64,000 nucleotides of DNA from Datnioides undecimradiatus (lineage: Eukaryota; Chordata; Actinopteri; Lobotiformes; Datnioididae), in contig WARS01000015.1 in assembly GCA_008933995.1 (NCBI GenBank), positions 4,762,173-4,826,172 on the forward strand, read 5' to 3'. Positions 1-10,569 of this stretch are shown one piece after another (position 1 is the first letter of the stretch; each line of letters opens with the position of its first letter). The notes beneath the pieces were generated by a model. The model was not told where the DNA came from and searched no databases. It was given only the letters and a program-made list of their open reading frames with translations. The position numbers were made by a program, and so were the translations under genes.

Positions 1-3000
1 GGTCAATGTCAGCTAACAGGCTCTTCAAATTTAGACCGGCAGATTTTAACAGGTGGAATGAGGATTACCAATATAAGGTGGAGTGGATTTTAGTGTGCTC
101 AAAAAAAGAGCAAACAAATTACTCCCATTCAACTGAATCAGCTTAAGTGATTACAGTTCAAAGTCTTACTCTGATTCCCCCTGTATTTGGTAAGTCAAAA
201 TATGCGATCATGGAAGACTTGCATTTAAAATGTTCAAAGTATAAAGATGTCTTAAACATTTAGTACCTCTTTGAAAAGTTTCAAGAAATTCTGCCTTTAT
301 TAGTTATTGTTTTAAAGTAAATCTAAAATTTACACATTGTGTAAAGTCAGGGTTTATTTTGCCGACAGACTGAAGGTCATGACATGCGTGCGAATTATTA
401 GTCATGTAAAAGTTTGATCTATCAGAAACTGATCAACAAATCAGCTTTGCCTTGTTGGATTTTCAAGAACTGAATGAAACAAAGGCACCAAACCTCATGC
501 TGTCCCACCACTGTGTGCTCTCACTTCCACTGATTTACTGTATATAGAGAAATTCATCCATCTCAAACAGTCTTGCCAATGTTACTGAGAGGTCTGATAT
601 ACCTGTTTTATAGTATGAGACAACTGATCCGTTTTATCTGAAACACATACGTGCACTAAAAACGCTCATGCTCAGAGGAGAAGCGCGCACACACAGACCT
701 TTATGTAACCCCTAGATAGTGTCCTTGCCCTCAGCTGCCACTGGCTAATGTGTCACGCTCGGAGGTGGTGAAATCTGGTCATAGATGCTGGCACTTGCCT
801 CGGGTCACACATAAACACACACCCAAACGCACAAACGTGCTAACTTGTCCCCGAGGGTGTGACAAGAGGACAGTGAATCAAAGGACACTGAGAAACATTC
901 ATCTCTGACACAGATTGACTCAGACACCCGTGTTCTTCCTCCTCTTCAGTCCCACCCGATTAACAGCACAGAGAACAACCTTTACATTACACTGCGTCAG
1001 ATCAAATCAGTAATGTGGTAGCACAGAAGCAGCGTTAATTGTTGTGGAAAAACTGTTTCACCAATTGCAAATACCACAGTACCCACAGGCATCAACTTTG
1101 AAGAATCTGCCTGTGTTACCTCAGACTTAAAATAACTTGTTTGTATTTCATTATTTCCTTGATTTGGACCCACTTTTCTCACTGGACTGTGTGTCAAAGT
1201 TTAATGTTTAATTGCTATACTTCCATGTTTTCATCTAGTGACCTTCAGGTGAACCGCAGAGATGATGCTGTCTAGTTGTGGGTTGATAAAAATTGTCCCA
1301 TTTTGTCCTGGAAACCAATTATTTGCTTCTGGCGCCGCCCTCTCTGAATAATTGTACAATGTTGTTTAAGGTCACAGCTAGACAACTTCAATTCATCATG
1401 ACTCTATTTTACTTTGACTCCACACCAACAACATTATCGTTACAAATAATAACTGAAGGTAAATAAGCATATAACTCTCTATAGCTGTCCTTTTGAAGTC
1501 CTTGAGAATCCACTGGATGGAAGGAAAACTACACTGCATGCACACATTCACACTCTCTCGCACTCACTCACGCACACACAGCAAACCAATTTTCAAGCTA
1601 CAAATATATTTCCCATCAGTTTATTGTGCAACAAACAGTTGAACGGTGAAGAAAAATGCTCCAGGGAGTGCAGTTTGCCATTCATGTGTCCTATCTGTGT
1701 GAATTAAGAGCTGAAAGTGCTGGTGTAGATATTGCCACCCCGCGCATCACCCCCACCCTTTATCCAAATGTGTAGAAAGAGGCTAGGTGTGCAGACATCA
1801 GCAAGTTTAGTGAATCTCTGCATGCACTGAGAAATAGGAGGACCTGAGGGAAAAGGTCAAAGCAATATAAATTTGACATGTAGATTGGAAGGGCTTTTTC
1901 ACCTTCCGGAGGTGTGGATGTTCTGTCCCACAGTTTTGCACGTTACATAGAGCTGTGTGGAAAATGTTCTTTCCTTCTCTCAAATGTCAGCTCTCTGTAT
2001 TTGTATGTTTTTAATGCTTTTTATTGTGGGCATCGTTACAAAATGTTGCTGTCTTCTCAGAGACATTTCATTCAGCATCTTACCTTAATATGCATTACTT
2101 ATAAACTAACAATGGAACCACTTACCTGGTAAAATGTAGCTCTAGTTTGGCTCAACAGTAATTTGATCTATTTTTTTAAATTTTATTTGTTTACTGTGGG
2201 CTCAGTGAGACTTATTGTAAGTTACAGTATATTTTAGTTTACTTCCTAAATACCTCAGTCCTCATTTTACACAACTTTACAGATCTTTCTTGGTATGACA
2301 TGAAGTACCAATGCCACAAAACCTGTGTGATACATAATGCACACAGATTAATTAATTAATCAAAACTCTGTACTAATTTATATCTTCTAATTACCCAAAA
2401 AGTACCTTTGCCCCAGGCTGAAAAGTGTTTTGCAGTTTTTAAAGCTAGATTCACTGCAGACCACACCCAGGCTCACTGATTTGTGTTTTTAGAAGTGTAC
2501 TTACACCTGAGTCACACTTGACAGAGGAGTCATAAGTGTCCTGGAGTACACCTGTACATCACTGCAGCAAAGTGAGAATTTCAACAAAACAAGGTTCTTT
2601 GCAGATGTTAAGGTGCTCTCTAATTTGTGAACAAAGTTAAGCAAGCAGTTCTGAAGCGAAATCCAAAGTTGATAAAGAGTATTGAGAGAAGAAGAACAAA
2701 TGTAATGAATGAGGTAATGTTATTATTTTAAGGAAGCCATTCATAATATCAGGGTGCCACTTTACTAAAATGCATCTGCACTGCAACACTGTGAGGACAA
2801 ATGACTTATACATGGGCAGGAGTCATTTATTAATACCCACCGGGCTCCAAATAATTCTCAGTGTCAAAGGTGTAATGAATTTATGATTGTCGGAGTTTAC
2901 TAAAAATCCTTTTAGTGCTTGGCAGTTTTTTTGTTTATAAATAAAATGGTCTAAAGGCACCAAATTTGAACCCAGGCCAAAAATCTACTTTAGCAGATGA

Positions 3001-4212
3001 TAATTCATCTGGATGGTTTTACACATGATTATGGTTTTAAGATTGAAAGTTCATTCCTGACCTTGGAAACAAATGTGACAAAACAACCTTCCCACAGAGT
3101 AACTGTACTCAAGCTTTACTGCAGGATAAATTTAAACATCTGCAATGCCACAGCAACTAGCCAAAGTTAACCTACTGGTGAAGTTCATGCTGTAGGCTTG
3201 AACGTTTAAGAACAGTGAGGACTGGACACTGAAAAGTAGCTGATAGCATCGTAGTGTCCCTCGATCCAACATAATTTTAGATGTATTTATATGTTGGATA
3301 ACTGCCTAGATACATACTGCTGTCTATGCCTGTACAACAAAAAATATAACCCTATAGATGTGAATACACAAGAAGATATGATGCCAGGCAGAACGAGGCT
3401 GGATGTACACACTGTGACAACATAGCAGAGTAGAGCAGCTCTCATTGTGTGAGTATGTGCAGAAAAAAGGAGAAGGGGAGAAAAGAGGAGATGTTGCTGC
3501 ACTTAGGTAATAAAAGTCTGCTCGACGTCACAAAGTCAGGTTAGCTATTTACATCTGATATTGTTTTGATAGTTACAACAATTGTGAAATATGGCATATT
3601 TTAACTAGATTTTCCTATTTTATGAAATATTTAAAGTGGCAGCAGACAACCTTTCAGCTCTTTCTGTCCCTAACACTTCTAAGAGTTATTATTTTTGACC
3701 CTATTGTCATAAAAGACATTTCTTGCCATTTCAGTTTACCTGCAACACATAATATTCAATAAAGAATCAACCACATCTGGAAAAAAAGAAAAAAGAGACA
3801 CGTTGAGAGAAGAGATGAAGTGAAACTCTCCTTATTCTACATCTATTAACAACATAGTTGAAACATTGATTCATAATTATGTAAATATAGCAGTTGTGTA
3901 GAAGAAAACTTAATAAAAAGTGTGACTTTATTCATTCATATAGTCTGTAATGGACACACACAGACTGAAGTGCTGCTGTACACATGCGAGGCAGAGATAC
4001 ACCCCTCATTTGTACATGCTCATACAGACCACACACTGCTGGTGGCGAAATATCAATTCACACATTCCCACTGACAGGGAGATGTTAATGGGAAGGGACA
4101 GCCTCCCCCAGGCGCCAATCAATCAGCATGTCCTCACGCTCGCAGACAGCCTTCATGTGGGACAGACTTGGTGTTTGTGTGTCAGTCTGTGAAGTCCAGT
4201 TTTTGTGACTGA

Positions 4213-4216
<4 letters not shown>
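1..4216. other. Non-coding stretch, no recognised feature
   Basis: Unique-looking A+T-rich sequence. Open frames are 80 codons or shorter and show no domain, signal or codon pattern that suggests a gene. Minor items are a short TTAA-type run near 2349-2362, brief CA-rich patches near 650-850 and 1540-1580, and an A/G-rich patch near 3780-3800. I recognised no mobile-element relic. Confidence 0.6.

Positions 4217-4256
<40 letters not shown>
4217..4256. repeat. (TG)20 microsatellite
   Basis: Uninterrupted TG dinucleotide run of 40 bases. It produces a spurious reading frame of alternating Thr and His on the minus strand. Long uninterrupted dinucleotide arrays like this are usually length-polymorphic and can adopt Z-DNA. 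Confidence 0.98.
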
Positions 4257-4258
<2 letters not shown>

Positions 4259-4930
4259 TGAGTACAGTCTTTTTGTCAAATAGCCACGTCGGTAATTGTC
4301 TTGATCAGACCCTCACAAACGAGATGGAACAGGATGAAAGGCAAACTTGTGCTGAGGCAAAGTTGTGATTTCTTTCCATCAGTCTATCTCTAACTCACTA
4401 ACTAACTGGTCTCCATGAAGCACAGAGGAGGCATGTAGAAGTGATTTCTGATAACTAACAAAAGTTCATCAGTGGTCTCAGATTACCTTAACAGAGTGAG
4501 GGAAAAAGAAAAAAGAGACTGTGAGGGAATGAGCAGTGGGCTGAACGGTTGAAGTGTGCATCTTGTAACTGGTGTGTGTATGGAGTGACGGGAACAGAAT
4601 GAAATGATGCATCTGGGTTTGTTAAACTAAGTTTGGGTGAAATCCTGTTTGCTATGACATATTTCTGTACGAATCGTTATGTGCTGCATTCCATGATTTT
4701 ACTTGAGCTGCATGGTTATTTTATTGGTGTTAATGTCTCACTTGCCATCTCATTTTTATTTTTTGTTTTATTATCAAGTTATTGTATTTTATTCAATTTC
4801 TCTGTCTAACAGTTTGTACTGTTATGTGCTTCATAAGTAAGGTATTCATCGTTTATGATGTACTTGTCAATTTTATTTATCACAATTCTTTTTCTTGGCA
4901 ATGTACAGTCACTTGCTGTGGTTTTTCTTT
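4257..4930. other. Non-coding stretch, no recognised feature
   Basis: Single-copy-looking A+T-rich sequence between a microsatellite and the repeat pair that begins near 4.93 kb. No coding or RNA signal seen. Confidence 0.5.
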
Positions 4931-4933
4931 CCT

Positions 4934-5085
4934 TTGGACCAAGCCAGACAAATGTTTCTTGTGTTTGAGCTAAGCTAAGCTAACAGGCTGCTGGGATTAG
5001 CTTTGTATTTTGCGTATATCTATACATATATGACTGGTATCGCTCTGTTTATGTGACTCAAACAAGCCAAACAAGCATATTTCAT
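4934..5085 (+). mobile_element. Truncated copy of a teleost non-autonomous repeat (copy A)
   Basis: The stretch holds the tandem GCTAAGCTAAGCTAAC followed by an AGGCTGCTGG block, a GGTATCGCTCT block and a final AAGCATATTTC block, in the order I recall for an abundant teleost interspersed repeat. The upstream half of the family, visible in the neighbouring inverted copy, is missing or unrecognisable here. The element class (SINE-like or DNA-transposon derived) cannot be settled from sequence alone. It lies head to head with copy B about 40 bases downstream. It has no coding capacity and is clearly old, with many substitutions relative to copy B. Confidence 0.6.
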
Positions 5086-5125
5086 AAAAAAAGGCGCTCA
5101 GGCAGGGTTAAGGAAATATGGCCAT

Positions 5126-5458
5126 GGTTACAGGAAAAGTTTGACATTTAGAGAAATATCCTGTTCGCTCTCTTGCCGAGAGTTAAATGAGCAGACTGAT
5201 ACCACTCCTCTTGTCCCTGTTGTAAATATAAAGCCACAGCCTGCAGCTGGTTAGTTTAACCTATGTCATAAAGACAAGAAACATGGGGAAGTGGCTGGCC
5301 TTGCTCTCTCCTAAGGTAACAACATCCACCAGCAGCTCTACAGCTTGCTAATTAACACATTTGTAAAAGCGATAACTTGTGGTTGAGCTCCTTGAGGTTG
5401 CTAGGCAACCAGCTAGGACTCCAGGAAGTCGTAGAGCTTGGCCAAGAAAAAGTCCAGT
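5126..5458 (-). mobile_element. Longer inverted copy of the same teleost repeat (copy B)
   Basis: Read on the minus strand this shares its block order with copy A: ATGTTTCTTG, then a CCAGCTGCAGGCTG block, a GAGTGGTATCAGTCTG block, an ACTCTCGGCAAGAGAGCGAA block, then a sequence matching AATGTCAAACTTTT. On the plus strand it continues past copy A's limit into blocks I recall as the other half of the family: ACTAATTAACAC-like, GGCAACCAGCTAGGACTCC, and GGCCAAGAAAAAGTCC at the end. The family is widespread in percomorph fish to my memory, and it is non-coding. Copy B contains a perfect 15-base palindrome that resembles an RFX site, listed separately. Confidence 0.65.
5396..5410. promoter_or_regulatory. 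RFX/X-box-like perfect palindrome inside repeat copy B
   Basis: GGTTGCTAGGCAACC is a perfect odd palindrome. It contains GTTGC and GGCAAC half sites as in RFX X-box motifs (family consensus close to GTTGCCATGGCAAC), with the spacer one base shorter. The match is seen directly; binding is inference. It lies in a part of the repeat I recall as having an internal inverted repeat, so the symmetry may be a property of the element rather than of host regulation. Confidence 0.4.
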
Positions 5459-5810
5459 TCATTGTCCATCATAAACCACACATCACTTTTGCCACTTAAG
5501 CGCAATCATACTGAATTCAAATGTGAGATGAAGTGCAGTCCCTAGAACCATCACTGCCATAGTCCCTGACATACCCACTTGTGCTCTTTCCTTTGATACA
5601 TGAACATCACATTATTTACTTTATCAGCAGAAAACGTCAGTAAATGTAAAAACTGGTTGGAGCCACTGTAGGACCGAAGTCTGTGTCTTTTGGAGGATGA
5701 AGCAGAATGGAGCAAAGTATAAACCTATAGAAACCTGAACAAGGAGAAACAACAATAGACGAGTGAGGGAAGTCAGAAAAGAAATGCTGGAGGTTTTTTC
5801 TCTGACTTTT

Positions 5811-6610
5811 ATTTCAGTCCTTGAAACCACATATCCCTTTCCTTCATTTCATCATCTCTTCCCTGTAATTGTGAACTCCACTATCACTGATTTTTGTGAC
5901 ACAATTCCGTTTTCCTCTATCGGATCTCCTGTCCTCTCCATTTCTTCCCTCTGAGTGAACTGTTCCCCTTTTAACAATGTGTATTTAGTTTCATCTCTCC
6001 ATCCCTCCATCTTTGGCTTGTTTCATCTATTTGCTCTCAAAAACTTACGCTGTCTTTCATCCCTTATCTCCCCCCTGCCTCCCAAATCCTTCCTCCTGTT
6101 CTCTTCTAGAGGAGATATGAGTAACTCCAACTTTCTCTCCCTCCAACCCCGGCTTTCATCTCTTTTGGTCACCTTGCATCCCGCTGCCTCTCACCTCAAC
6201 TTCTAACCCACTCACCATGCCTCCATCCGTCCTTTTACTGCAGCCAGCTTCCGTTTGCTCTGTCCTCTCTTCCGAGCACGTTCTCCTTCACCACCAGCCC
6301 CCATCCTCCCCTTCCTCCACGTTGTTTTTTAATTTTTTTTTTAGTTTACTCCATCCATGTTCTGAGGCTTTCCTACAACCTTCCGTTCCTGTTCTGTCCC
6401 TCCCACTATTCACCTACCTCTCCATATCTTCCTCCTTCCTCCTGTGCAACAGCTCTCTCTCTGCAGGTCCTTGTACACCTGAGAGCACACTACCATCTGC
6501 TCAATGCATCTCGTCCTTTGCTTTACATCTTTTAGTATCATACCGTGCTCCTCTCCCTCTCTCCTCTCTTTCCACTCTGATCTATTTCTTGTTGTGTGTA
6601 TATTTCAATA
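5811..6610 (+). repeat. Long pyrimidine-rich (C+T) tract
   Basis: About 800 bases in which the plus strand is strongly enriched for C and T, with many TCC, CTC and CTT clusters. The longest reading frame across it (6217-6615) is low-complexity Ser/Leu/Pro and is best explained by composition. Such strand asymmetry is typical of old degraded simple sequence and can form triplex structures. A CAATAAA sequence closes the tract near 6606-6612, but nothing else points to a transcript end. Confidence 0.7.
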
Positions 6611-7434
6611 AATGAGTTATGTGTCTTAATTATCATGAATTTAACAACCCCTTATGGGGAAAAACATAAAAAGCCAAAACATTTAGTCATAAATAATTAT
6701 TTTCTGGTTAAATGTGATTAAAAACATTGGAAGGATATGTTTTTGACCCAGAAAATGATCCTTACATAAATTACTGGCAAGAGATAAGTCGATGTTTTTT
6801 TTAGTAACAGTTGTCTTACTTTCTTTCTGTGCATAACCGCACTATATCTGCAATTAATGATGAAAGTTTATGAGGTCAGGTTTGTTTGTTTCTTCTTAGA
6901 TGCAAAGAAAAAAGTCTCATATGTGATAAACAAAGTGGTAATTTAGACATAAGCAGATAATGGCTATATTTATGGTTAAATTTTGATTTCACAACTACAT
7001 GTCTACATGAATCCATCTCCTTTTTCTGCCGCTTTGTTTTCTGTTAGCTTAATAGTGTGTTTTGCTGGCAAATTAAATAATTTATTGATTTTAAATTTAC
7101 CTGAGTCCCTGCTAATTTATTTGAAGGAAATGATTTTGTGTGTGCTCCTTACCTCATGTAAACCTCTCAGCAACTTGCAAAGAATGAGAGCCTTTTACAC
7201 ACTGAATGTTTTTTCTCTTTTCTTTCTCAGTTTTCCCTTTTTTTTGTTTGTGATTTCTCGCTTTATGTCTGTCATGCTCTCTTTGTTCGAAATTATGTGA
7301 AGGCCATTTGTGTTATGAGTCACTTCTCTCCTGTTAGCGTACAGTTGTTTCCTGTGAAAGAGATTAGAGGCTATAAGAACATTCATGTCAGGTACACTTG
7401 CCATGTCTTGGCTTCCACTCCTCTGAGAGTATTC
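6611..7434. other. Non-coding stretch, no recognised feature
   Basis: A+T-rich unique-looking sequence. The 105-codon frame at 6983-7300 is hydrophobic and T-rich with no recognisable domain and is treated as chance. Confidence 0.5.
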
Positions 7435-7452
7435 TGTGTGTGTGTGTGTGTG
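7435..7452. repeat. (TG)9 microsatellite
   Basis: Short uninterrupted TG run. Weakly TG-rich sequence continues to about 7600. Confidence 0.9.
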
Positions 7453-7879
7453 TTTGAATATGGAAAGGTGTATATTGCGTTAACAGACGGTTTCTGTGTG
7501 GGAGAGCAGCACTGTATGGCTGCAATGGGATGTTGTCACTTCAGATGATGTAAAGTAGCTGAGAAGAAGGTTGTCACCTGTGTGTGTTTGTGTGGTTGAG
7601 AACTAAGTGGGACTTTGGCACCTGTGTGCTTACTGCAGGGACAGAAACACCAACGCATGTGAAGTTGTACAAGGACAGCACAAGGACTCAGATCAGGACA
7701 GGTGCTGTACCTGTGTGTACACTTGTTTGTCTGTCTCTTTTGGGATTGGTGAGAACATTCGTGGAAAGTGAGGAGATTTTGCCCCGGACTTATTTAACAG
7801 GTCTTTAAGTTTTAGCCTCAGGATTAAGGTTCAGCTGGTGTGGTCACTAAAAACTCTTGAACAAATTGTAGTTCTTAAG

Positions 7880-8180
7880 CTGATAAATACTGCATTTGGT
7901 TCGTTCACCAGCTAATTTGCTATGTCTGTCTGCTGTGTGGTGCTGGGCAGATACACTGGGTAGTTTACAGTGGGTTTTACAGCTTGTTCCCTGAAAACAG
8001 CTGCCTGCTGTGGCTGAAACAGCTCTGAGAGTGAATCAAAACAGAAAAGTTGCAGAGCCAAAGGGAGCTGCAGATTCAGGTGATAAGTTTGTAGTTTCAT
8101 CACCACAAGCGGCCCCTTTCACATTGTCATTCCACGTTATTATGAAAAAATAACATGACTTATAGCTTCTTTTAGTATAA
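7880..8180 (-). repeat. Possible old teleost repeat
   Basis: Wording such as GCTATGTCTGTCTGCTGTG, a TGGGTAGTTTACAG block, TTTTACAGCTTGTTCCC and GACTTATAGCTTCTTTTAG resembles an interspersed sequence I have an imprecise memory of from fish genomes. I cannot name the family or place its ends, and strand is nominal. It has no coding capacity. A perfect hairpin immediately follows at 8198-8223 and may be its terminus. Confidence 0.3.
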
Positions 8181-8197
8181 CCACAACATTTTGGTAT

Positions 8198-8223
8198 AAA
8201 CACTCTGTATAAACAGAGTGTTT
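8198..8223. other. Perfect 10-bp hairpin with TATAAA loop
   Basis: AAACACTCTG and CAGAGTGTTT form fully complementary arms around a six-base loop, TATAAA. The arms are seen directly. The structure is too short for a microRNA precursor. It could be the terminal inverted structure of a degraded non-autonomous element overlapping 7880-8180. Confidence 0.6.
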
Positions 8224-8229
8224 GGTTTA

Positions 8230-9588
8230 CAAGAATACTCTACACTGCAATTTTAATGAGAGAGGTGTCTTGAGCAAAATAAAAGAGTGGATGAATCTGG
8301 CTGAAGGAAAAAGGTAGTAAGGAAACAGCAAGAGGAAAACTAGAAGAGTAGAAAAGGAGAGTTGTGGGGTGAAAAGTTGAAAGAAAAAAGAGACGGAGCT
8401 CACCTTACTAGTTTCACTTGTTAGTTTGCAGAGGCTTTTGAGTTTAGTAAAGAAATGTGTGTAATACACGTACACAGTGTGATAAGAATCAAACATCAGC
8501 TCACCTCTACATCCGTCAAAATGAAACGGCACACTGGCAAGGCCATATTAAGATTCTCTTAGAAACTGATTTTCTTCTTAATTATTCTCTCCACATGAAT
8601 ATTCCTTTTATAAGCTTCCTCATTTGATTTCAAAAGCAAAACATGCATCTTTATTAGTCAGTGCACAAAAGCACAGCTCAAAAAGAATTGATTTACCCAG
8701 CCCATCACCCTCTGGACTTCACCACTTTGCTTTCAGCACAGTGTTACTCAGAAGATTTAAAAAAAAAGGAAAGAGGATCTTCCTCTGCATGGGGTGCTCA
8801 CTGAAATATTTCTCTCTTGACACCCAGGGGGCGAGAGTCCACACCCCGTTTTGTGGGATTTGGACTCATGGACTGAATGTCAAGTTCAGATAGGTGTGCA
8901 GCTCTAAATGAGAATATACACACACCCACGTACAGTGATTTACAAACACACATGCACAAGGAAAAAAGGGATTAGCGTCATACTTTTATGCACAGTGCTG
9001 CTTTTTGAACTGATATTTTATTCATTTTATACATAAGACCTGAGAAAGGTCTCATAGCTTCACATTTTATTTTCCTTTAAAGCAGTGGTGAACTTTTGCA
9101 AAAACATAGATTATGCCAGAGTTTTTCCATAAGTTTCTTATTGGTTACAGAAAGGACACAATCTCTAAACACAGTTTTCCCTTGTGCCTATTAACATTGA
9201 TTTCACAGGATGGAGACCTGTACACTCATTTATGCTGCATGACAAATGCGTACCTTGATCCTGACTGAAAAGGCCTCATAACCAGTATAATCTTTGCTTC
9301 TTGGTACATTATAGTATTTTCAAGCTGTGGGTGGCCAGGCAGGCTCTGACATTAAAGAGGCTGCAGGTCTCCCACCTCAGTGCTTCTGTCTTTTGCTCTT
9401 TCTCTATATCTCTCTGTCTCACTCTCCTTAACTCAGTCTCCCCATTGTCCTCTCTTCAATTTTTCCACTGGTCAAGTTAATGGGTCTTTAACCTTGTGTC
9501 AACGAGCTAGGGGCTTTGGTGTGATCGCCCACACCAATACTGTTCCCTTCCCAATTAGGCAGGGACGCAGGCTGCAAGACAGCCTTTT
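8230..9588. other. Non-coding stretch; only a CTCF-like site seen
   Basis: Unique-looking sequence without coding support. The 101-codon minus-strand frame at 8227-8532 is low-complexity and is treated as chance. The one notable item is the CTCF-like core listed at 8821-8835. Confidence 0.45.
8821..8835 (+). promoter_or_regulatory. Candidate CTCF core site
   Basis: CACCCAGGGGGCGAG contains the ten-base core CCAGGGGGCG of the vertebrate CTCF consensus (CCACCAGGGGGCGC-like). The 5' flank differs from consensus at two positions. The match is seen; occupancy is inference. Confidence 0.35.
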
Positions 9589-9652
9589 GTGTGTGTGTGT
9601 GTGTGTATGTGTTTGTGTGTGCGTGCAAGCATCCATGTGTGTTTGTGTGTGT
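9589..9652. repeat. Interrupted TG-rich microsatellite
   Basis: TG run (9589-9606) followed by interrupted TGTGT segments to about 9652. It lies 90 bases before the much longer AC array, so the two form a head-to-head TG/AC pair. Confidence 0.9.
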
Positions 9653-9735
9653 ATGGGATCCTCAAAACATAGCCCGAGGTGCCCACAGTGAGTGCCATTA
9701 TTGTTGTTAATGACAAAGATAATGGGATACAGACG

Positions 9736-9740
<5 letters not shown>

Positions 9741-9800
<60 letters not shown>
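9741..9800. repeat. (AC)30 microsatellite
   Basis: Sixty bases of uninterrupted AC, the longest pure dinucleotide array in the window, preceded by ACGCACGC. It generates several spurious Thr/His and Val/Cys frames on both strands. With the upstream TG tract it could pair as a long hairpin. Confidence 0.98.
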
Positions 9801-9803
<3 letters not shown>

Positions 9804-10569
9804 CCTTCTAAAAATCAGCTCACCCTTCACCCTCCCAACCACAGATATAAACATAATAATGACTGTTATAATACACACAGATTCCCACTGGGGGCTTGTG
9901 AAGATAATACAATCAGGAGATTATTAGCATCGCCAGACTTGAAGCGATTAATTTTATCAAGAGATTGCCTGATTTGATACCGTACAATTCCATTGTGTGC
10001 AACTGATGTCTGAGAGATTGTATTAAGCCTGATATTAGTCTGATGTATTATTGAAAGTCTTTGTCATTGTGTCTGCAAATAAGGATGACCTTACATGAAC
10101 TCCAACCCAAAAGTCTATAGTATGTCTAATGGCCTTTTTTTTTTTAAAACAAATAACACCAGGAACTAAACCCAGGAACTAAATCAGCATCTGCACTGTT
10201 GAAGTATTTTATTGCCTTTTTCTTTTTTTTTTGGATGCATTTTCCCTGAGATCTTAGGGACCATGAAGATAAGCCAAATTGGGCTGATAAAGGATTTACC
10301 AGACATGACTTTGCTTGAGAAGAAAATTTTGCACACTATACTATCTTGTATTCAATAGCTGCAGACAGGTGACAAATTAAAAGGAAAAACCTGAAGAAAT
10401 GAGTCGAGAAACATAACGAATGCAGATGCTTCCACAGGTGCACTGCGTGTTATGATTAAGCAATTACCATTCAGTCATGCTCTGTGGCAGGTCTTTAAAT
10501 GCTGAGCAGGCCTAGTTGATTCTGATTTTGTATCAGGGTGTCAAAAGGAAAAGGTCTAAATAACTTTAA
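9801..10569. other. Non-coding stretch with a candidate conserved block
   Basis: Contains the candidate element at 9885-10090, T-rich runs near 10135-10145 and 10220-10232, and a 13-base tandem duplication (CCAGGAACTAAAC twice, 10159-10184). No coding signal. Confidence 0.45.
9885..10090. promoter_or_regulatory. Candidate conserved non-coding element
   Basis: Unique-looking, repeat-free block with GATTAATTTTATC, TTATTAGCATC and several TGAT/ATTA cores typical of homeodomain and GATA sites. Assignment rests only on texture: no simple repeats, no known mobile element, dense factor-like motifs. Cross-species conservation cannot be tested here. Confidence 0.25.

Noticed and set aside
6217..6615. 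132-codon open frame
   Set aside because: Ser/Leu/Pro-rich product of a pyrimidine-rich tract, not protein-like.
9499..9927. Overlapping Thr/His and Val/Cys frames
   Set aside because: Direct translations of the TG and AC microsatellites.
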